A stretch of DNA of 38,839 nucleotides. Source: Gammaproteobacteria bacterium. GTDB taxonomy: Bacteria > Pseudomonadota > Gammaproteobacteria > Pseudomonadales > Pseudohongiellaceae. The notes under the pieces were generated by a model, which worked only from the letters and a program-made list of their open reading frames with translations, did no database searches and was not told the DNA's origin. The position numbers and the translations under genes were made by a program. The stretch lies in NCBI GenBank assembly GCA_028818225.1, contig JAPPOG010000049.1:1-38839 (forward strand), written 5' to 3'. Within the stretch, counting starts at the first letter, position 1; each line of letters opens with the position of its first letter. Shown piece after piece: positions 1 through 8,867 of this stretch.

Positions 1-16
1 GATACTCTAAGTTAAA

Positions 17-322
17 CTAGGATTTGTTATCCAAGCCGGCGTAGCGAGTTAAGGGTTCAGGGTCATTGTGAATGTGTTTCTCGATTACATTGACCAGGTC
101 TTTCTTGGAGACCATGCCAAAACTGGCAATCACTTCGGAGTTAATTACTAAAGATACAAACAGGATAACAAACAAGAACAAATACATTATTTGTAATTCG
201 AAGCCCAACATCCTGAGCACTGTGCAGAAAATAAGTCCGACCCAGAGAAAAGATCGCAGCGCGGCTTCACGCTCAATCTGTCGTTTTGTACGCCTGACTA
301 ATTGAAAGTCCCGTTCATTCAT
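17..322 (-). CDS. small two-helix membrane protein, unknown function
   Basis: This 101-residue protein has a basic N-terminus (about residues 1-22, rich in Arg/Lys/Glu), then two hydrophobic segments near residues 24-40 and 44-66, and a charged cytoplasmic-looking tail ending in a short polar stretch. I do not recognise a named family. The ATG at 322 follows a GGAG-like ribosome site at good spacing, and the composition is typical of an inner-membrane protein, so I regard it as real. It is transcribed away from the plus-strand run that starts at 618, and no partner gene lies beside it inside the window. Confidence 0.6.
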   Translation of the reverse strand: MNERDFQLVRRTKRQIEREAALRSFLWVGLIFCTVLRMLGFELQIMYLFLFVILFVSLVINSEVIASFGMVSKKDLVNVIEKHIHNDPEPLTRYAGLDNKS

Positions 323-617
323 TTCGCTGCTCTCCGCCTGAACTTAACTGCAACAATGCAATGATACACCGGCGGGTGTGAGCCGCCATTTAAGGCGAAT
401 TTTACCACCAATCCGTAATTGTAAGGTATTTTTGCCCTGCTGCTGTGTGCCGGTAGGCATTTCCTTTCTCTTTAATCAATTTATTGCCGCGCTTGAGTTT
501 GGGGGCTCCTACCCTAAATCGCTGAATTTCGGAGGTATTTCGCCTAACAACCTTGCTTCTGCATACGGTCTGGTTTAAGTTTTTTAAATCCGTCAAAGAC
601 AATTCGGGAGCAAAACC
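323..617. other. intergenic spacer with no convincing gene
   Basis: This spacer of just under 300 bp separates the divergent genes at 322 and 618 and should carry both promoters, although no clear -35/-10 pair stands out. A short CGCC/GGCG hairpin lies near 388-401. A basic 66-codon reading frame on the minus strand (402-602) starts with TTG and has no ribosome site, so I do not call it. Confidence 0.5.
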
Positions 618-1604
618 ATGCTTGCCAGACTATCAGTAATTCTTACCTTCGTATTCCTTGCCAATACTGCAGGTGCCCAGGATTCAGACTGGGAGTTAAG
701 CCGCACTATCGATGGACAGCCAGATTTGCAGGGTGTCTGGGCCAATAACACGATTACCCCGGTGGAAAGGCCTGATGCCTTTGCCGATCAAGAGTTTCTG
801 ACAGCCGCAGACGTGGAATTTCTTCGTACCCGTGTAACGGAAATAGCGGAGGAAGATGGGGATGCCCTGTTCGGAGGTGGTGTATTGGCCGCAGCGCTTT
901 CCGGTGAAACAGTTTCATATGATCCCACTACGGGAAATTATGACCAGTTCTGGCTGGCTGATCGCAGTGTGCACAGTCGCACTTCCCAGATAATCGATCC
1001 ACCTGATGGCAAATATCCACCTCGGACTGAGGAGTCGATAGCTTATTTTAACGAGATGGCACAGCGCCGGATCGACCATCCCGCGGATTCGTGGTTAGAC
1101 CGTCCCATCACTGAAAGATGTGTAAGTTATGGAGCGCCTTATTTAGGATCGGGTTACAACAGCTATTGGCAAATAGTGCAAGCTAAAGATCATGTCGCTA
1201 TCGTGCAGGAAATGATTCACGACGTTCGAATTATTCCTCTTGTCGATAAGCCGGCACTGAATGATTCAATCAAACTATGGCATGGCGATTCCCGCGGCTA
1301 CTGGGATGGCGATACTCTGGTAATTGAAACCACTAATTATTCCGATGCCGGCGGCTTCGGTCCTAATGCTTCAGCCAGGATCAACGTTGAGCGCTTAACC
1401 CGTTTAAGTGACACTGAGATGCAGTACCAGATTACGGTAAACGATCCGGGTACTTTTACAGCACCCTATACTCGCGAGATTATTTTCGATTACAGCCCGG
1501 AACCTATTTACGAGTATGCCTGCCATGAAGGTAATTACGGGATGGAATATATTCTGTCAGGGCATCGGGCTCAGGAACAATTTGCACAGGAAGAAGGAAA
1601 CTAG
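618..1604 (+). CDS. exported protein of unknown function
   Basis: The 328-residue product begins with a clear signal peptide (hydrophobic residues 6-18, likely cleavage after the AGA before QDSDW). The mature part is polar and rich in Asp, Tyr and Pro, with conserved-looking stretches such as DGQPDLQGVW near residue 32, ERCVSYGAP in the middle, GYWDGDTLVIET and a C-terminal YACHEGNYGMEYILSG. Proteins with these stretches are, to my knowledge, seen as uncharacterised exported proteins in marine gammaproteobacteria and Acidobacteria; no activity is known to me. The ATG at 618 has a GGGAG site seven bases upstream. It heads a plus-strand run with the rhodanese gene five bases downstream. Confidence 0.75.
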   Translation: MLARLSVILTFVFLANTAGAQDSDWELSRTIDGQPDLQGVWANNTITPVERPDAFADQEFLTAADVEFLRTRVTEIAEEDGDALFGGGVLAAALSGETVSYDPTTGNYDQFWLADRSVHSRTSQIIDPPDGKYPPRTEESIAYFNEMAQRRIDHPADSWLDRPITERCVSYGAPYLGSGYNSYWQIVQAKDHVAIVQEMIHDVRIIPLVDKPALNDSIKLWHGDSRGYWDGDTLVIETTNYSDAGGFGPNASARINVERLTRLSDTEMQYQITVNDPGTFTAPYTREIIFDYSPEPIYEYACHEGNYGMEYILSGHRAQEQFAQEEGN

Positions 1605-1609
1605 CAACA

Positions 1610-2014
1610 ATGGAAGTCAAGAAGGGAGTCAAAGAATTAGTAGCCGAAGCTGAAGAACAGGTCATCACACTGACACCGGCCGAGGTGGATGCGAAATCCG
1701 GAGAGGAGGGAGTTACTCTTGTAGATTTGCGGGATATTCGCGAACTCAAGCGGGATGGGACGATTCCCGGGTCGCTTCATGTGCCACGAGGTATGCTGGA
1801 ATTCTGGATCGATCCTGAAAGTCCTTATTATCGAAGGGAATTCGATGATGTAGAGGAAGTCATACTCTTTTGTAATAAAGGTTCGAGATCGGCCCTCGCG
1901 GCACTCTCCTTAAAAACTATGGGCATGGACAATGTCTCCCATATGCAGGGCGGTATGTCCCAATGGGAAGAAGAGATTGGCCGCGTCGAACCACTACCTG
2001 AAAGAAAAAAATAA
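1610..2014 (+). CDS. rhodanese-like domain protein
   Basis: A single-domain rhodanese of 134 residues with no signal peptide, so probably cytoplasmic. It shows the expected CH2A-like DLRDIRELKRDGTIPGSLH stretch (about residues 39-57) and an active-site loop CNKGSRS with Cys88 as the persulfide-carrying residue, followed by the typical GGMSQWE helix near residue 115. Rhodanese domains move sulfane sulfur or act as thiol carriers; the specific acceptor here is unknown. It lies 5 bp after the exported-protein gene and 6 bp before the nuclease-like gene, so all three are probably co-transcribed. Confidence 0.9.
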   Translation: MEVKKGVKELVAEAEEQVITLTPAEVDAKSGEEGVTLVDLRDIRELKRDGTIPGSLHVPRGMLEFWIDPESPYYRREFDDVEEVILFCNKGSRSALAALSLKTMGMDNVSHMQGGMSQWEEEIGRVEPLPERKK

Positions 2015-2020
2015 GAAAAA

Positions 2021-2878
2021 ATGGTGAATTTCTTTTCGAGCTCGATGAAGTTCATCAGCAATTCAGGCTTTCGCTGGTTTACTGTCACTAGTCTAACTTT
2101 TTTTCTATGGACTAGTAGTGGGCAGAATATTCATATTTCACATTGCCTGGCGGGGTGTCCTGCAGGCTCAGCGACTGACAGCGAAATCGTTGTTCGCCAT
2201 CTTTATGTAGCAGAGTTAAATACTGGTAATGGGCTGGCAGACTGGGTGGCCTATCGTGTGCTTCCGGATTCCATTGGTGTCGCGTCGCTGTTGCCTCGCT
2301 GGTGGCAGCAAGATGAGCTGTTGTCCTCTGCCTCGGTGCTCGAAACAAATCTGAACCAGCCTCTCTTTGCTCAGCCGGATCTGAGTGATGCGCAGGATCG
2401 AGACTACCGGGTTAATGAAGTGATATTTACTGCTGAAGACCGGGGCAGGCTGGCTCCTATCACCAGTTTTGCCGATACGCCATTCTGGGAAGAGCTGAAT
2501 AATCTCAGCAACATGACACCATTACCCGGTGATTTACGCAGTGGCGCCTGGTCCCGTCTCGAGCAGGCAATTAACGAACTGGCTGCAGAAGTCGGTCAGT
2601 TGTATGTCATTAGTGGCCCGCTTTACGAAGTGTCGGGTCGGTTAAGCACAAGCGCCAGGAGTGGCAGTTTGCCTTCAAGTTTTTTTAAGGTGGTTGCCAC
2701 TAAAACCGACTATGCAGCGTTTCTGTTTAGCGATGATCTGCCAATCCATGCTGATTATTGTGAGCACATTGCGCCGGTGAATGCTATTCAGGAAAGCAGC
2801 GGATTCGCCCTGTTTCCTGAGCTTCGAGATGAACTTTCTCCCGGATTGTTTTCAGGCCTGCGTTGTCAGTTTCCATAA
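2021..2878 (+). CDS. exported DNA/RNA non-specific endonuclease homologue, probably catalytically inactive
   Basis: The 285-residue protein aligns along its mature length with Serratia marcescens nuclease (Endonuclease_NS, PF01223) as I recall that sequence. Shared features are an N-terminal CxxxC pair (Cys42/Cys46, matching the first disulfide), VRHLY, ADWVAYRV, LSNMTP, SGAWSRLE, a SGPLYE strand and two C-terminal cysteines. From DRG to the LE motif the alignment needs no gaps, which exposes substitutions at active-site positions: the DRGH catalytic His (H89) is Arg143, the metal-binding Asn (N119) is Arg173, and R131 is Asn185, while E127 is kept as Glu181. The fold looks preserved but hydrolysis is unlikely (inference). 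A signal-peptide-like segment covers about residues 10-36. The start may be 2021 or the in-frame ATG at 2045. Confidence 0.85.
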   Translation: MVNFFSSSMKFISNSGFRWFTVTSLTFFLWTSSGQNIHISHCLAGCPAGSATDSEIVVRHLYVAELNTGNGLADWVAYRVLPDSIGVASLLPRWWQQDELLSSASVLETNLNQPLFAQPDLSDAQDRDYRVNEVIFTAEDRGRLAPITSFADTPFWEELNNLSNMTPLPGDLRSGAWSRLEQAINELAAEVGQLYVISGPLYEVSGRLSTSARSGSLPSSFFKVVATKTDYAAFLFSDDLPIHADYCEHIAPVNAIQESSGFALFPELRDELSPGLFSGLRCQFP

Positions 2879-2909
2879 ACTAAAAAGAACCAACTCTCAG
2901 GATTGCACC

Positions 2910-3599
2910 ATGCCATATGTTTTTCCTCCTCCAGAAACGGTAGCTGTTCCGGTCAAAGACTCCGGGGATAGCTTTGCCGTAAATCGAATCTATTGCGTAG
3001 GCCAGAATTATAGTGATCATGTAAAAGAGATGGGCGGCGATCCCAAAAAGAATCCGCCGGTCTTTTTTAGTAAGCCAGCGAATGCAATCGTGGTCGACAA
3101 CGTCCCGGTTAAGTACGCGACCGCTACAACTAATCTGCATTATGAGGTGGAGCTGGTTGTAGCACTGGGCTCAGGGGGTACCAATATCGAGGCAAGTGAA
3201 GCACTGCAATGTGTATATGGTTATGCCGTCGGTATTGATTTTACCCGCCGGGATTTGCAGGCTGAGGCAAAAGAAAGTGGTCGACCATGGGATACTGCAA
3301 AAGGTTTCGATCAGTCAGCTCCTGTGTCTGCTATTAGCCCCTTCGAAAATGAAAAGCACCATGGCGATGGACGCATCACCCTGTCATTAAATGGTGAAAT
3401 CAAACAGGACAGTACCCTGAATCAAATGATCTGGTCAGTAGCAGAAATAATTGCCGAGCTATCAAGATTCTATGAGCTAAAAGCCGGCGATCTGATTTTT
3501 ACCGGCACACCTGCAGGAGTATCGAGTGTTTCATCAGGGGATCGCATAAAGGCTGCAATAACCGGGGTAGGTGAAATCGAATTCGATATCCTGGATTAA
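2910..3599 (+). CDS. fumarylacetoacetate hydrolase family protein
   Basis: A 229-residue FAH-fold enzyme starting at MPYVFPPP (ATG at 2910). An in-frame upstream ATG at 2781 lies inside the nuclease-like gene and would add 43 non-homologous residues, so I reject it. Family hallmarks are the N-terminal YCVGQNYSDHVKEMG, FFSKPANAIV, the metal-binding HYEVELVVALG, GYAVGIDFTRRDLQ and GDLIFTGTPAGV near the C-terminus. The size matches short fumarylpyruvate/acylpyruvate hydrolases such as E. coli YcgM rather than long FAH. It probably cleaves C-C bonds in acylpyruvate-type metabolites; the substrate cannot be told. It lies 31 bp after the nuclease-like gene, and the next gene starts inside its 3' end. 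Confidence 0.9.
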   Translation: MPYVFPPPETVAVPVKDSGDSFAVNRIYCVGQNYSDHVKEMGGDPKKNPPVFFSKPANAIVVDNVPVKYATATTNLHYEVELVVALGSGGTNIEASEALQCVYGYAVGIDFTRRDLQAEAKESGRPWDTAKGFDQSAPVSAISPFENEKHHGDGRITLSLNGEIKQDSTLNQMIWSVAEIIAELSRFYELKAGDLIFTGTPAGVSSVSSGDRIKAAITGVGEIEFDILD

Positions 3600-5385
3600 T
3601 CTATTGACCGCCGATCAAGCCATTCTGCTATTAATCCTGCTGGCCTTGCTGGTCTTGTTGATATGGGGCCGCTGGCGTTATGACATTGTTGCTCTCGGTG
3701 CGCTCTTTACCGCTAGTGCGTTTGGCATTGTGCCGCAGACCGAATTGTTTTCCGGATTTGGTAATCCGGCGACGATTACTGTGGTTCTGGTATTGATTGT
3801 TAGTTTCGGATTGACCAAGTCTGGTGCAGTAGAATTCGTCACGGACTTCATTGAACCGCTGGTAGATAAACCTTTCCTGCATATCGCTGCGCTGAGTTTT
3901 CTAGCAGCTTTTCTGTCCATGTTTATGAATAATGTCGGCGCCCTGGCATTGCTGATGCCGATAGCAATTCAATCTACAACAAAGGCTGGGCGAGCACCTG
4001 CTTCAGTATTAATGCCTTTGTCTTTTGCTTCTATTTTAGGTGGGCTGGTTACCCTGATAGGTACGCCGCCAAATATTCTAATTGCAAACTATCGTCAGCA
4101 GGTGACAGGAGAATCATTTTCCATGTTTGATTTTGCTCCGGTAGGGGGTGGGATCGCCTTTTTCGGCATTATTTTTATGCTCATCTTCGGTTGGAGGTTG
4201 GTCAAGGTGCGAAAACAAACGGCGGGATTGGAACTTTTTGACATTGAGCAATATCTGTTTGAGTTAAAGGTCACTAATGAATCCGTCGCGGAAGGTCAGA
4301 CCATAGGAGAATTCAAAGAAGATCTAAAAGAGAGTAAGTTGGATCTGTTATGCGTTATCCATAAAGACAAACGATTTACTCACATGCAGCACAGCCGTGG
4401 TCACGAGTTTTGTAATAATGATTTGCTCGTGGTGCAGGGTTCCCACAATGATGTAGATGATTTTGCAACTCAGCATAAACTTGAGATGGTATCCGCAGAA
4501 AACGCAAGAAAAGAGATTCTTCATTCCGAAGATTCACAGATCGCTGAAGTTGTTGTTACTCCGCAATCACGGGTAGTGGGTTGTACTCCTACTGATATTC
4601 GATTTAATCGCAGCTACGGCGTCAATCTATTGGCAGCTTCTCGTTCCGGCGGAACCCCTAAAGGTCGTTTGCGGGAACTAAAATTTAAAACCGGTGACGT
4701 CTTGCTCATTCACGGCGACGAAGAAGAGTTATATGACGCCATCACTAAAATGAATTGCTATCCACTCGCGCAAAGAGATCTGGACATCAAGCGATCCGAA
4801 AAGTCGATATGGGCACTGGGAATATTTATCCTGGCAATTACGCTGGCTGCGTCCGGATTATTGTCAATTCAGTTGGCATTGGGAATCGCTACCATAGGGT
4901 TCGCGCTGCTTAATATTGTATCGGTCAGGGAGTTTTATGATGGTGTGGACTGGCCTATAGTGATTCTGTTGGGCGCCATGATTCCCATCGGGGCAGCGCT
5001 GGAAACTACTGGAACGACAACGCTACTGGTGGATGGATTACTGTCGGTGGCCGGGGGCTTGTCACCGGTCCTGATTATTGCATTGATCCTGGTTGTCACT
5101 ATGACGGTTTCCGATGTGTTAAATAATGCCGCGACAGCGATCTTGATGGCGCCAATCGCTTTTAATATTGCCCAGTCATTAGAGCTTAATCCTGATGCTT
5201 TTCTCATGGCAGTGGCAGTTGGTGCATCCTGTGCGTTTTTGACACCGATTGGTCATCAGAATAATGCGCTGATCATGGGACCAGGCGGTTACAAATTTGG
5301 CGACTACTGGCGCATGGGACTCCCCCTTGAAATTGTCATTGTTGCCGTTGCCCTGCCATTGTTACTAATCGTCTGGCCTATCTAA
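3571..5385 (+). CDS. SLC13/DASS-family permease with internal TrkA-C domains
   Basis: A polytopic inner-membrane transporter of about 604 residues. The N-terminal half carries several hydrophobic helices and the family signature GLVTLIGTPPNILIAN; the C-terminal half repeats it with NNAATAILMAPIAF and LTPIGHQNNALIMGPGGY. Two soluble RCK/TrkA-C domains lie between the halves at about residues 215-390. DASS carriers usually take up dicarboxylates, sulfate or other anions with Na+; the substrate is not evident. The start used is GTG 3571, preceded by GGGGTAG, which overlaps the end of the FAH-family gene by 29 bp. TTG 3604 is the alternative. The overlap suggests translational coupling, and the transporter may feed the upstream hydrolase (inference). 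Confidence 0.9.
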   Translation: MKSNSISWINLLTADQAILLLILLALLVLLIWGRWRYDIVALGALFTASAFGIVPQTELFSGFGNPATITVVLVLIVSFGLTKSGAVEFVTDFIEPLVDKPFLHIAALSFLAAFLSMFMNNVGALALLMPIAIQSTTKAGRAPASVLMPLSFASILGGLVTLIGTPPNILIANYRQQVTGESFSMFDFAPVGGGIAFFGIIFMLIFGWRLVKVRKQTAGLELFDIEQYLFELKVTNESVAEGQTIGEFKEDLKESKLDLLCVIHKDKRFTHMQHSRGHEFCNNDLLVVQGSHNDVDDFATQHKLEMVSAENARKEILHSEDSQIAEVVVTPQSRVVGCTPTDIRFNRSYGVNLLAASRSGGTPKGRLRELKFKTGDVLLIHGDEEELYDAITKMNCYPLAQRDLDIKRSEKSIWALGIFILAITLAASGLLSIQLALGIATIGFALLNIVSVREFYDGVDWPIVILLGAMIPIGAALETTGTTTLLVDGLLSVAGGLSPVLIIALILVVTMTVSDVLNNAATAILMAPIAFNIAQSLELNPDAFLMAVAVGASCAFLTPIGHQNNALIMGPGGYKFGDYWRMGLPLEIVIVAVALPLLLIVWPI

Positions 5386-5478
5386 TTTTTGCTTGCTCAA
5401 TAGCACGCGGCCCAGTAGAGTTGCCGCCCGCAGTGTAATACATTAGTTTAAACGATCGATATTTAGCGATTTAGCATC

Positions 5479-6924
5479 ATGCGCGTAAATTGGAAGACAT
5501 ATAACTCCGGGGGATTCTTTGATGAATTAATCTCGTCTCCCGGGCATGCGCGCAAACCAGCCCGTCGACTGGCCAGCTATCTTCGTGGCCTGACCCATGA
5601 AGAATTGTTGCAGAAGAAAACGGCAGCGGAACTCGCTATTAAAACCATGGGGATCTCCTTCACGGTTTACAGCGATGCCGGAAACATCGATCGTGAATGG
5701 CCTTTCGATATTATTCCCAGAATCATCGCACAGAAAGAGTGGAGTTATACGGACGAAGGGCTCAAGCAGCGCTTGCGGGCGTTAAACTGCTTTATTCATG
5801 ATGTATACAATGAGCAAAAAATACTAAAAGACAAAGTGGTACCGCGAGAATTAATCAGCAACTCGGGTAATTTTCGTAAGCAGTGTGTTGGGATTAAACC
5901 CAAATACAATGTCTGGGCTCATATTTGTGGCACAGACTTGATCAAGGATAGCGATGGAAAATTTTACGTTTTAGAAGATAATCTTCGTGTTCCTTCCGGT
6001 GTTTCTTACATGCTGGAAAATCGGCGTGTAACGAAACGGGTTTTTCCTGAGCTGTTCGAAAATTACTATGATATTCGACCTGTAACTGAATACCCCGCAC
6101 AATTACTGGAAACTCTCTCCTCTTTATCGCCGCGTAAACTAAAATCCCCGGAGGTGGTGGTTCTAACTCCAGGTATATATAACTCCGCCTATTTCGAGCA
6201 TTCCTACCTCGCCCAAAGAATGGGCGCCGAACTGGTGGAAGGCAATGATTTAGTTGTAGAGAAAGACAAGGTTTTCATGCGCAGCATTGATGGCTTAACA
6301 CAGGTTGATGTTATTTACCGACGCATTGATGACTTGTTTTTGGACCCCTCAGTTTTTAATGAAGAATCGGTGTTAGGAGTTAAAGGTCTGTTTAACAGCT
6401 GGATTAAGGGCAATGTTGCGCTGGCAAATGCGCCTGGTGCGGGCGTTGCAGATGACAAAATTATCTATACCTATGTGCCACAGATAATTAAATACTACCT
6501 GGATGAGGATCCTATTCTCCCCAACGTGCCCAGTTTTTTATGCATTGATAAGAAACAACGTCAGCATGTACTGGAAAACCTGGATAAGTTAGTCGTAAAG
6601 CCAGCCAATGGGTCCGGGGGATATGGCATGCTGATTGGCCCCCAGGCTAGCAAAAGAGAGCTGGCAGAATTCAGGCGTCGCATCAAAGCCGATCCCCGAA
6701 ATTACATGGCGCAACCGCTGGTCTCCCTGTCCACTGTTCCCATTCTGGGGGATCGTGTAGTTGAGCCCCGTCATGTCGATTTAAGACCTTTCGTTCTGCA
6801 GGCAGACAAATCCTATGTAACTGCTGGAGGCCTGACTCGCGTGGCCATAGTTAAAGGCTCTTATGTTGTAAATTCATCCCAGGGTGGCGGTAGCAAAGAC
6901 ACCTGGATAGTAGGAGACAACTAG
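5479..6924 (+). CDS. circularly permuted ATP-grasp protein (DUF404/DUF407 type)
   Basis: A cytoplasmic protein of 481 residues. The permuted ATP-grasp features are visible: HICGTDLIKDSDGKFYVLEDN near residue 148 followed by PSGVSYMLENR, and the nucleotide-binding strand-loop VVKPANGSGGYGMLIG near residue 371, with VEPRHVDLRPF and a conserved SSQGGGSKDTW tail. Enzymes of this family are predicted amide/peptide ligases that use ATP to join an amine to a carboxylate; the real substrate is unknown. The alpha-E gene follows after 3 bp and the zinc peptidase then overlaps by 4 bp, giving one operon. An Anbu protease gene converges on it, which is the known genomic association of this family. Confidence 0.93.
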   Translation: MRVNWKTYNSGGFFDELISSPGHARKPARRLASYLRGLTHEELLQKKTAAELAIKTMGISFTVYSDAGNIDREWPFDIIPRIIAQKEWSYTDEGLKQRLRALNCFIHDVYNEQKILKDKVVPRELISNSGNFRKQCVGIKPKYNVWAHICGTDLIKDSDGKFYVLEDNLRVPSGVSYMLENRRVTKRVFPELFENYYDIRPVTEYPAQLLETLSSLSPRKLKSPEVVVLTPGIYNSAYFEHSYLAQRMGAELVEGNDLVVEKDKVFMRSIDGLTQVDVIYRRIDDLFLDPSVFNEESVLGVKGLFNSWIKGNVALANAPGAGVADDKIIYTYVPQIIKYYLDEDPILPNVPSFLCIDKKQRQHVLENLDKLVVKPANGSGGYGMLIGPQASKRELAEFRRRIKADPRNYMAQPLVSLSTVPILGDRVVEPRHVDLRPFVLQADKSYVTAGGLTRVAIVKGSYVVNSSQGGGSKDTWIVGDN

Positions 6925-6927
6925 GCC

Positions 6928-7872
6928 ATGTTATCGCGAGTCGCAGAAAGAGTTTACTGGCAGGCACGCTATCTGGAGCGGGTAGAGAATACAGCGCGCC
7001 TGTTAAGCGTGTTTTCCGGATTGTTACTTGATCTGCCGCCTGGCACCAAATTGGGCTGGAATACCCTGGTACAGATTACCGGAACCGACGCCGCGTTTTA
7101 TGTCAAACACAAGCAGGCCAGTGAAAGAAACGTTATACGTTTTTTGCTGGCAGAAAATTACGGTCTGTCTATTCTGGATATTCTTGCCTTGACCCGGGAG
7201 AACGCCAGAACCACCAGGGAGGTAATGCCCACCGAAGCATTTGAACAGATTAATGAGCTTTATTACTTCGCCAGGGAAAATGCAGCTTCAGGAGTAGATC
7301 GCGGCAAACGCTATGAATTACTGGAAGCAATCATCAAACGCTGTCAGCAAATCTGGGGACTAATGGCTGGCACCATGAGTCGAGATGCTGCGTATTCCTT
7401 TGTGCGCATTGGGCGAGCTTTGGAGCGGGCAGATATGACTACCCGGCTGGTGGACGTGGGTTCCGGAAATTTAATGCCAGATGTACAGGAACAGAATTCG
7501 GCAGCGGAGTCATCACCAGAGCCTTATGAAAACATTCTATGGATGAACATTCTTCGTTCCCAGAGTGCCTATCAGATGTATCGTCAACATGTACGTTTTC
7601 GGGTTAATGCCGCCGACGTAGTTCGCTTTCTGTTATTAAATGAAGAGTTCCCCCGCTCGACTCATCATAATCTGATAACCCTGACCAAGGTGTTACACAG
7701 GCTCCCCAATAACGGCAAAGTGTCTCGCCAGATAAACAAAACCAAGCGCATTCTCAAAGACGCTGACATTGAGAAATTATTGCGTCGTGGATTGCTGAAG
7801 CATATTGATAATCTGCAGCTGGAAATGGCGAATATTCATTTTAAAATCGCTGAGACCTGGTTCTTACAATGA
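6928..7872 (+). CDS. alpha-E domain-containing protein
   Basis: A 314-residue all-helical protein opening with LSRVAERVYWQARYLERVENTARLL, the standard alpha-E start, followed by TRENARTTREVMP, YSFVRIGRALERADMTTRLVD and a C-terminal helix with LQLEMANIHFKIAETWF. Alpha-E proteins accompany permuted ATP-grasp proteins almost without exception and are thought to be their partner subunit; no catalysis has been assigned. The gene sits 3 bp after the ATP-grasp gene, and its stop codon is shared with the next start in an ATGA overlap, so the three products are probably made in fixed ratio. Confidence 0.93.
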   Translation: MLSRVAERVYWQARYLERVENTARLLSVFSGLLLDLPPGTKLGWNTLVQITGTDAAFYVKHKQASERNVIRFLLAENYGLSILDILALTRENARTTREVMPTEAFEQINELYYFARENAASGVDRGKRYELLEAIIKRCQQIWGLMAGTMSRDAAYSFVRIGRALERADMTTRLVDVGSGNLMPDVQEQNSAAESSPEPYENILWMNILRSQSAYQMYRQHVRFRVNAADVVRFLLLNEEFPRSTHHNLITLTKVLHRLPNNGKVSRQINKTKRILKDADIEKLLRRGLLKHIDNLQLEMANIHFKIAETWFLQ

Positions 7873-8867
7873 AAAACTTCAGCTGTAGCTGCGGTCAAAC
7901 TCTGTTTTTTGAAAATACCCGTTGTCTGGCCTGTGCAAGTAAGGTGGGGTTTAATCCATCGGACTTCAGCATGTATCCTGTTGCGTCGAATGGCAGTGTG
8001 CTTATTCAGGGTGAGGCGCATACCCTCTGTAGAAATTCCACCGACTACGATATCTGCAATTGGCTGGTGGTGGGCACAGGGCCTGGCTACTGCATTTCCT
8101 GCGAATTAAATCACACCATTCCTAACCTGATGGCAGAGAACAGGCGACGATGGTGGAAGAGTCTCGAACACGCCAAGCGCCGTTTGATCTATTCATTGTT
8201 GTCACTAAAATTGCCGATCATTGGCAAACATATCGACGCGCGTGGATTGGCTTTTGAATTTATCGAAGATAAACGCACTAATCCCGAAGTTTTCGAAGAT
8301 CACGTAAACACCGGTCATGATAATGGATTAATTACGATTAATATTGCTGAAGCGGATCACGTCAGCCGGGAAATCACCCGACAATACACCGGCGAACTTT
8401 ATCGAACATTGCTGGGGCACTTTCGTCATGAAAGCGGTCATTATTACTTCTCTTACCTGGTGTGCACCGACCCGTTAAAACAGCAATTCAGAGAGTTGTT
8501 CGGAGATGAGCGAGCCGACTATGGTTCTGCCTTGAGCGATTACTATGTCAATAAATCAACAATGATCAGAGATCCTGATCTTATTAGTCACTATGCACAA
8601 GCCCATCCTCTGGAAGACTGGGCAGAAGTCTGGTCCCATTACTTGCATATGGTAGATACGCTGGAGACTGCTGCTGAGTATGCGATGCAGCAAGGATCGA
8701 CTCACCTTGACGATATCGATGAGCTGCTTATTAAGTGGTCAGAATTATCGATCATGCTGAATTCGCTGAATCGATCGATGGGGCTCGAAGATGCTTATCC
8801 GTTTACGTTGTCAGAACTTACTCTCAAGAAGCTCCGCTTTGTTCACGGCTTGCTTTATCCCAGTTAG
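7869..8867 (+). CDS. putative zinc-ribbon metallopeptidase
   Basis: A 332-residue protein with two Cys clusters at the N-terminus: CxC...CxxC at Cys6, Cys8, Cys19 and Cys22, and a second set at Cys54, Cys63, Cys75 and Cys78, consistent with zinc ribbons. A zinc-peptidase motif HESGH spans residues 187-191, and a downstream FGDERADYG near residue 211 could give the third ligand. This agrees with the putative zinc-binding metallopeptidase family found near ATP-grasp/alpha-E genes. No signal peptide is seen, so it should act in the cytoplasm. It overlaps the alpha-E gene by 4 bp and occupies the place where a transglutaminase-like gene is usual. Its last 44 bp are antisense to the Anbu gene. Confidence 0.88.
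   Translation: MKNFSCSCGQTLFFENTRCLACASKVGFNPSDFSMYPVASNGSVLIQGEAHTLCRNSTDYDICNWLVVGTGPGYCISCELNHTIPNLMAENRRRWWKSLEHAKRRLIYSLLSLKLPIIGKHIDARGLAFEFIEDKRTNPEVFEDHVNTGHDNGLITINIAEADHVSREITRQYTGELYRTLLGHFRHESGHYYFSYLVCTDPLKQQFRELFGDERADYGSALSDYYVNKSTMIRDPDLISHYAQAHPLEDWAEVWSHYLHMVDTLETAAEYAMQQGSTHLDDIDELLIKWSELSIMLNSLNRSMGLEDAYPFTLSELTLKKLRFVHGLLYPS

Noticed and set aside
402-602. Basic 66-codon frame on the minus strand in the first spacer.
   Set aside because: It starts with TTG, has no ribosome site, uses several rare Arg codons and has no family I recognise.
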